In this document: positions 4,424 through 5,032 of the stretch, piece by piece
Numbering within the stretch: the first letter of the stretch is position 1
Layout: the number at the start of each line of letters is the position of its first letter
Assembly: GCA_038251625.1 (NCBI GenBank)
Contig: JBBSBE010000202.1
Span: 1 to 5,032 of the forward strand
From: JBBQXK01 sp038251625
GTDB lineage: Bacteria > Pseudomonadota > Alphaproteobacteria > Rhodobacterales > Rhodobacteraceae
DNA: 5,032 bases
Reading direction: 5' to 3'
Made by a program: the position numbers and the translations under genes
Notes under the pieces: generated by a model
Databases searched by the model: none
Told to the model about the DNA's origin: nothing
The model's input: the letters and a program-made list of their open reading frames with translations, nothing else

Positions 4424-5032
4424 ATGCAACTAGCCACTCCCATTTCTTCCGATAGCCCGATGCACAAGCCTGCAGAAGGTAGCGCTGCGCCCGCGCAGCC
4501 CGCAGCCTACGGCGACTATAAAATCATTCGGCGCAATGGTGCGGTGGTGAGTTTCGAGCCTTCCAAGATCGCTGTGGCGATGACCAAGGCGTTTATTGCC
4601 GTGCACGGCGGCCAGGCGGCTGCCTCGGCGCGCATCCGCGACATGGTCGACGGCCTGACCAATGCCGTGGTGCAGGCGCTGGTACGGCGTCAGCCACACG
4701 GCGGCACTTTCCATATCGAAGACATCCAGGATCAGGTCGAGCTGTCGCTGATGCGTTCCGGTGAGCATGAAGTCGCCCGCGCCTACGTGCTGTATCGCGA
4801 AAAGCGCAATCAGGAGCGCGCTGCGCACCGTGCCGAAAACGTGCAAGAGTCCAGCATGAGCGTCACCGAAGACGGCGTGCGCAAGCCGCTCGACATGGCC
4901 GCGCTCAATGCGCTGGTCGCCACGGCCTGCGAAGGCCTGGGTGCCGAAGTCAATCCGACCGCCATCCTTAAAACCGTATTGCGCGACCTCTACGACGGCG
5001 TGCCCATGGCCGAGGTGGAAAAAGCCCTGGTG
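4424..5032 (+). CDS. nrdA: Ribonucleoside-diphosphate reductase large (alpha) subunit, 5' part
   Basis: The first 203 codons of an open frame that continues past the window edge. Class Ia NrdA reduces ribonucleoside diphosphates to deoxyribonucleotides with the radical-bearing NrdB subunit. After a low-complexity Ala/Pro-rich leader of about 28 residues comes a complete ATP-cone (about 32-128: YKIIRRNGAVVSFEPSKIAVAM, then FHIEDIQDQVELSLMRSGEHEVARAYVLYREKR, broken here only in naming), the dATP/ATP allosteric switch. From about 146 a second cone-like segment starts (VTEDGVRKPLD, then LRDLYDGVPM), which aligns with the N-terminus of E. coli NrdA. Two cones in a row are known in Pseudomonas-type NrdA. 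The ATG at 4424 has AAGGAG (4411-4416) at 7 nt. The catalytic barrel lies outside the window. NrdR and DnaA sites precede it. Confidence 0.93.
   Translation, partial: MQLATPISSDSPMHKPAEGSAAPAQPAAYGDYKIIRRNGAVVSFEPSKIAVAMTKAFIAVHGGQAAASARIRDMVDGLTNAVVQALVRRQPHGGTFHIEDIQDQVELSLMRSGEHEVARAYVLYREKRNQERAAHRAENVQESSMSVTEDGVRKPLDMAALNALVATACEGLGAEVNPTAILKTVLRDLYDGVPMAEVEKALV

Overview
The window looks like a piece of a moderately GC-rich proteobacterial chromosome, most likely a betaproteobacterium. This rests on the style of PurU and NrdA and on the divergent purU/nrdA arrangement; it is an impression from the proteins, not a database result. Two parts can be separated: a conserved housekeeping end on the right (purU and nrdA, about 3299-5032) and an accessory, stress-type gene cluster on the left (about 12-3113).

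Accessory cluster, all on the minus strand and read right to left: a TetR/AcrR-family repressor (2419-3000), a promoter packed with repressor-type operator repeats (2331-2381), the broken 3' end of a short-chain dehydrogenase/reductase gene (2134-2332), a carboxymuconolactone decarboxylase/AhpD-like protein with a CxxC motif (1449-2033), a cytoplasmic FrnE-type DsbA-family thiol oxidoreductase with CPWC (805-1452), and a HAD-superfamily protein annotated by family as type II haloacid dehalogenase (12-701). The AhpD-like and DsbA-like genes overlap by ATGA and are almost certainly translationally coupled. The same operator-like element (core GTTTAAATCGA, then a GGT-containing half 14 bp on) occurs in front of the repressor gene and twice in front of the target operon, so the repressor probably controls both itself and the operon. 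The repressor has a single cysteine in a GCFLVN context, which aligns by eye with the redox-sensing Cys106 of NemR. Together with the two CxxC proteins this suggests a thiol, electrophile or oxidant response; that is an inference.

The most unexpected point is that the first gene of the operon has been largely deleted. Only about 64 codons of the SDR C-terminus remain. They begin directly at the operator and carry a frameshift shortly before the stop, while regulator, operator, promoter and downstream genes look intact.

Housekeeping end: purU (formyltetrahydrofolate deformylase, minus strand) is complete with ACT and formyltransferase domains and visible catalytic residues. It is divergent from nrdA (class Ia ribonucleotide reductase large subunit, plus strand), whose first 203 codons lie in the window and show two successive ATP-cone-type segments. 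The 264-bp divergent spacer holds a strong NrdR box, a weaker possible second one, and a perfect DnaA box overlapping a -10-like element, which joins dNTP feedback control to replication initiation control. The 280-bp spacer between purU and the repressor holds a GC-rich hairpin region and the repressor promoter but no gene that I can support.
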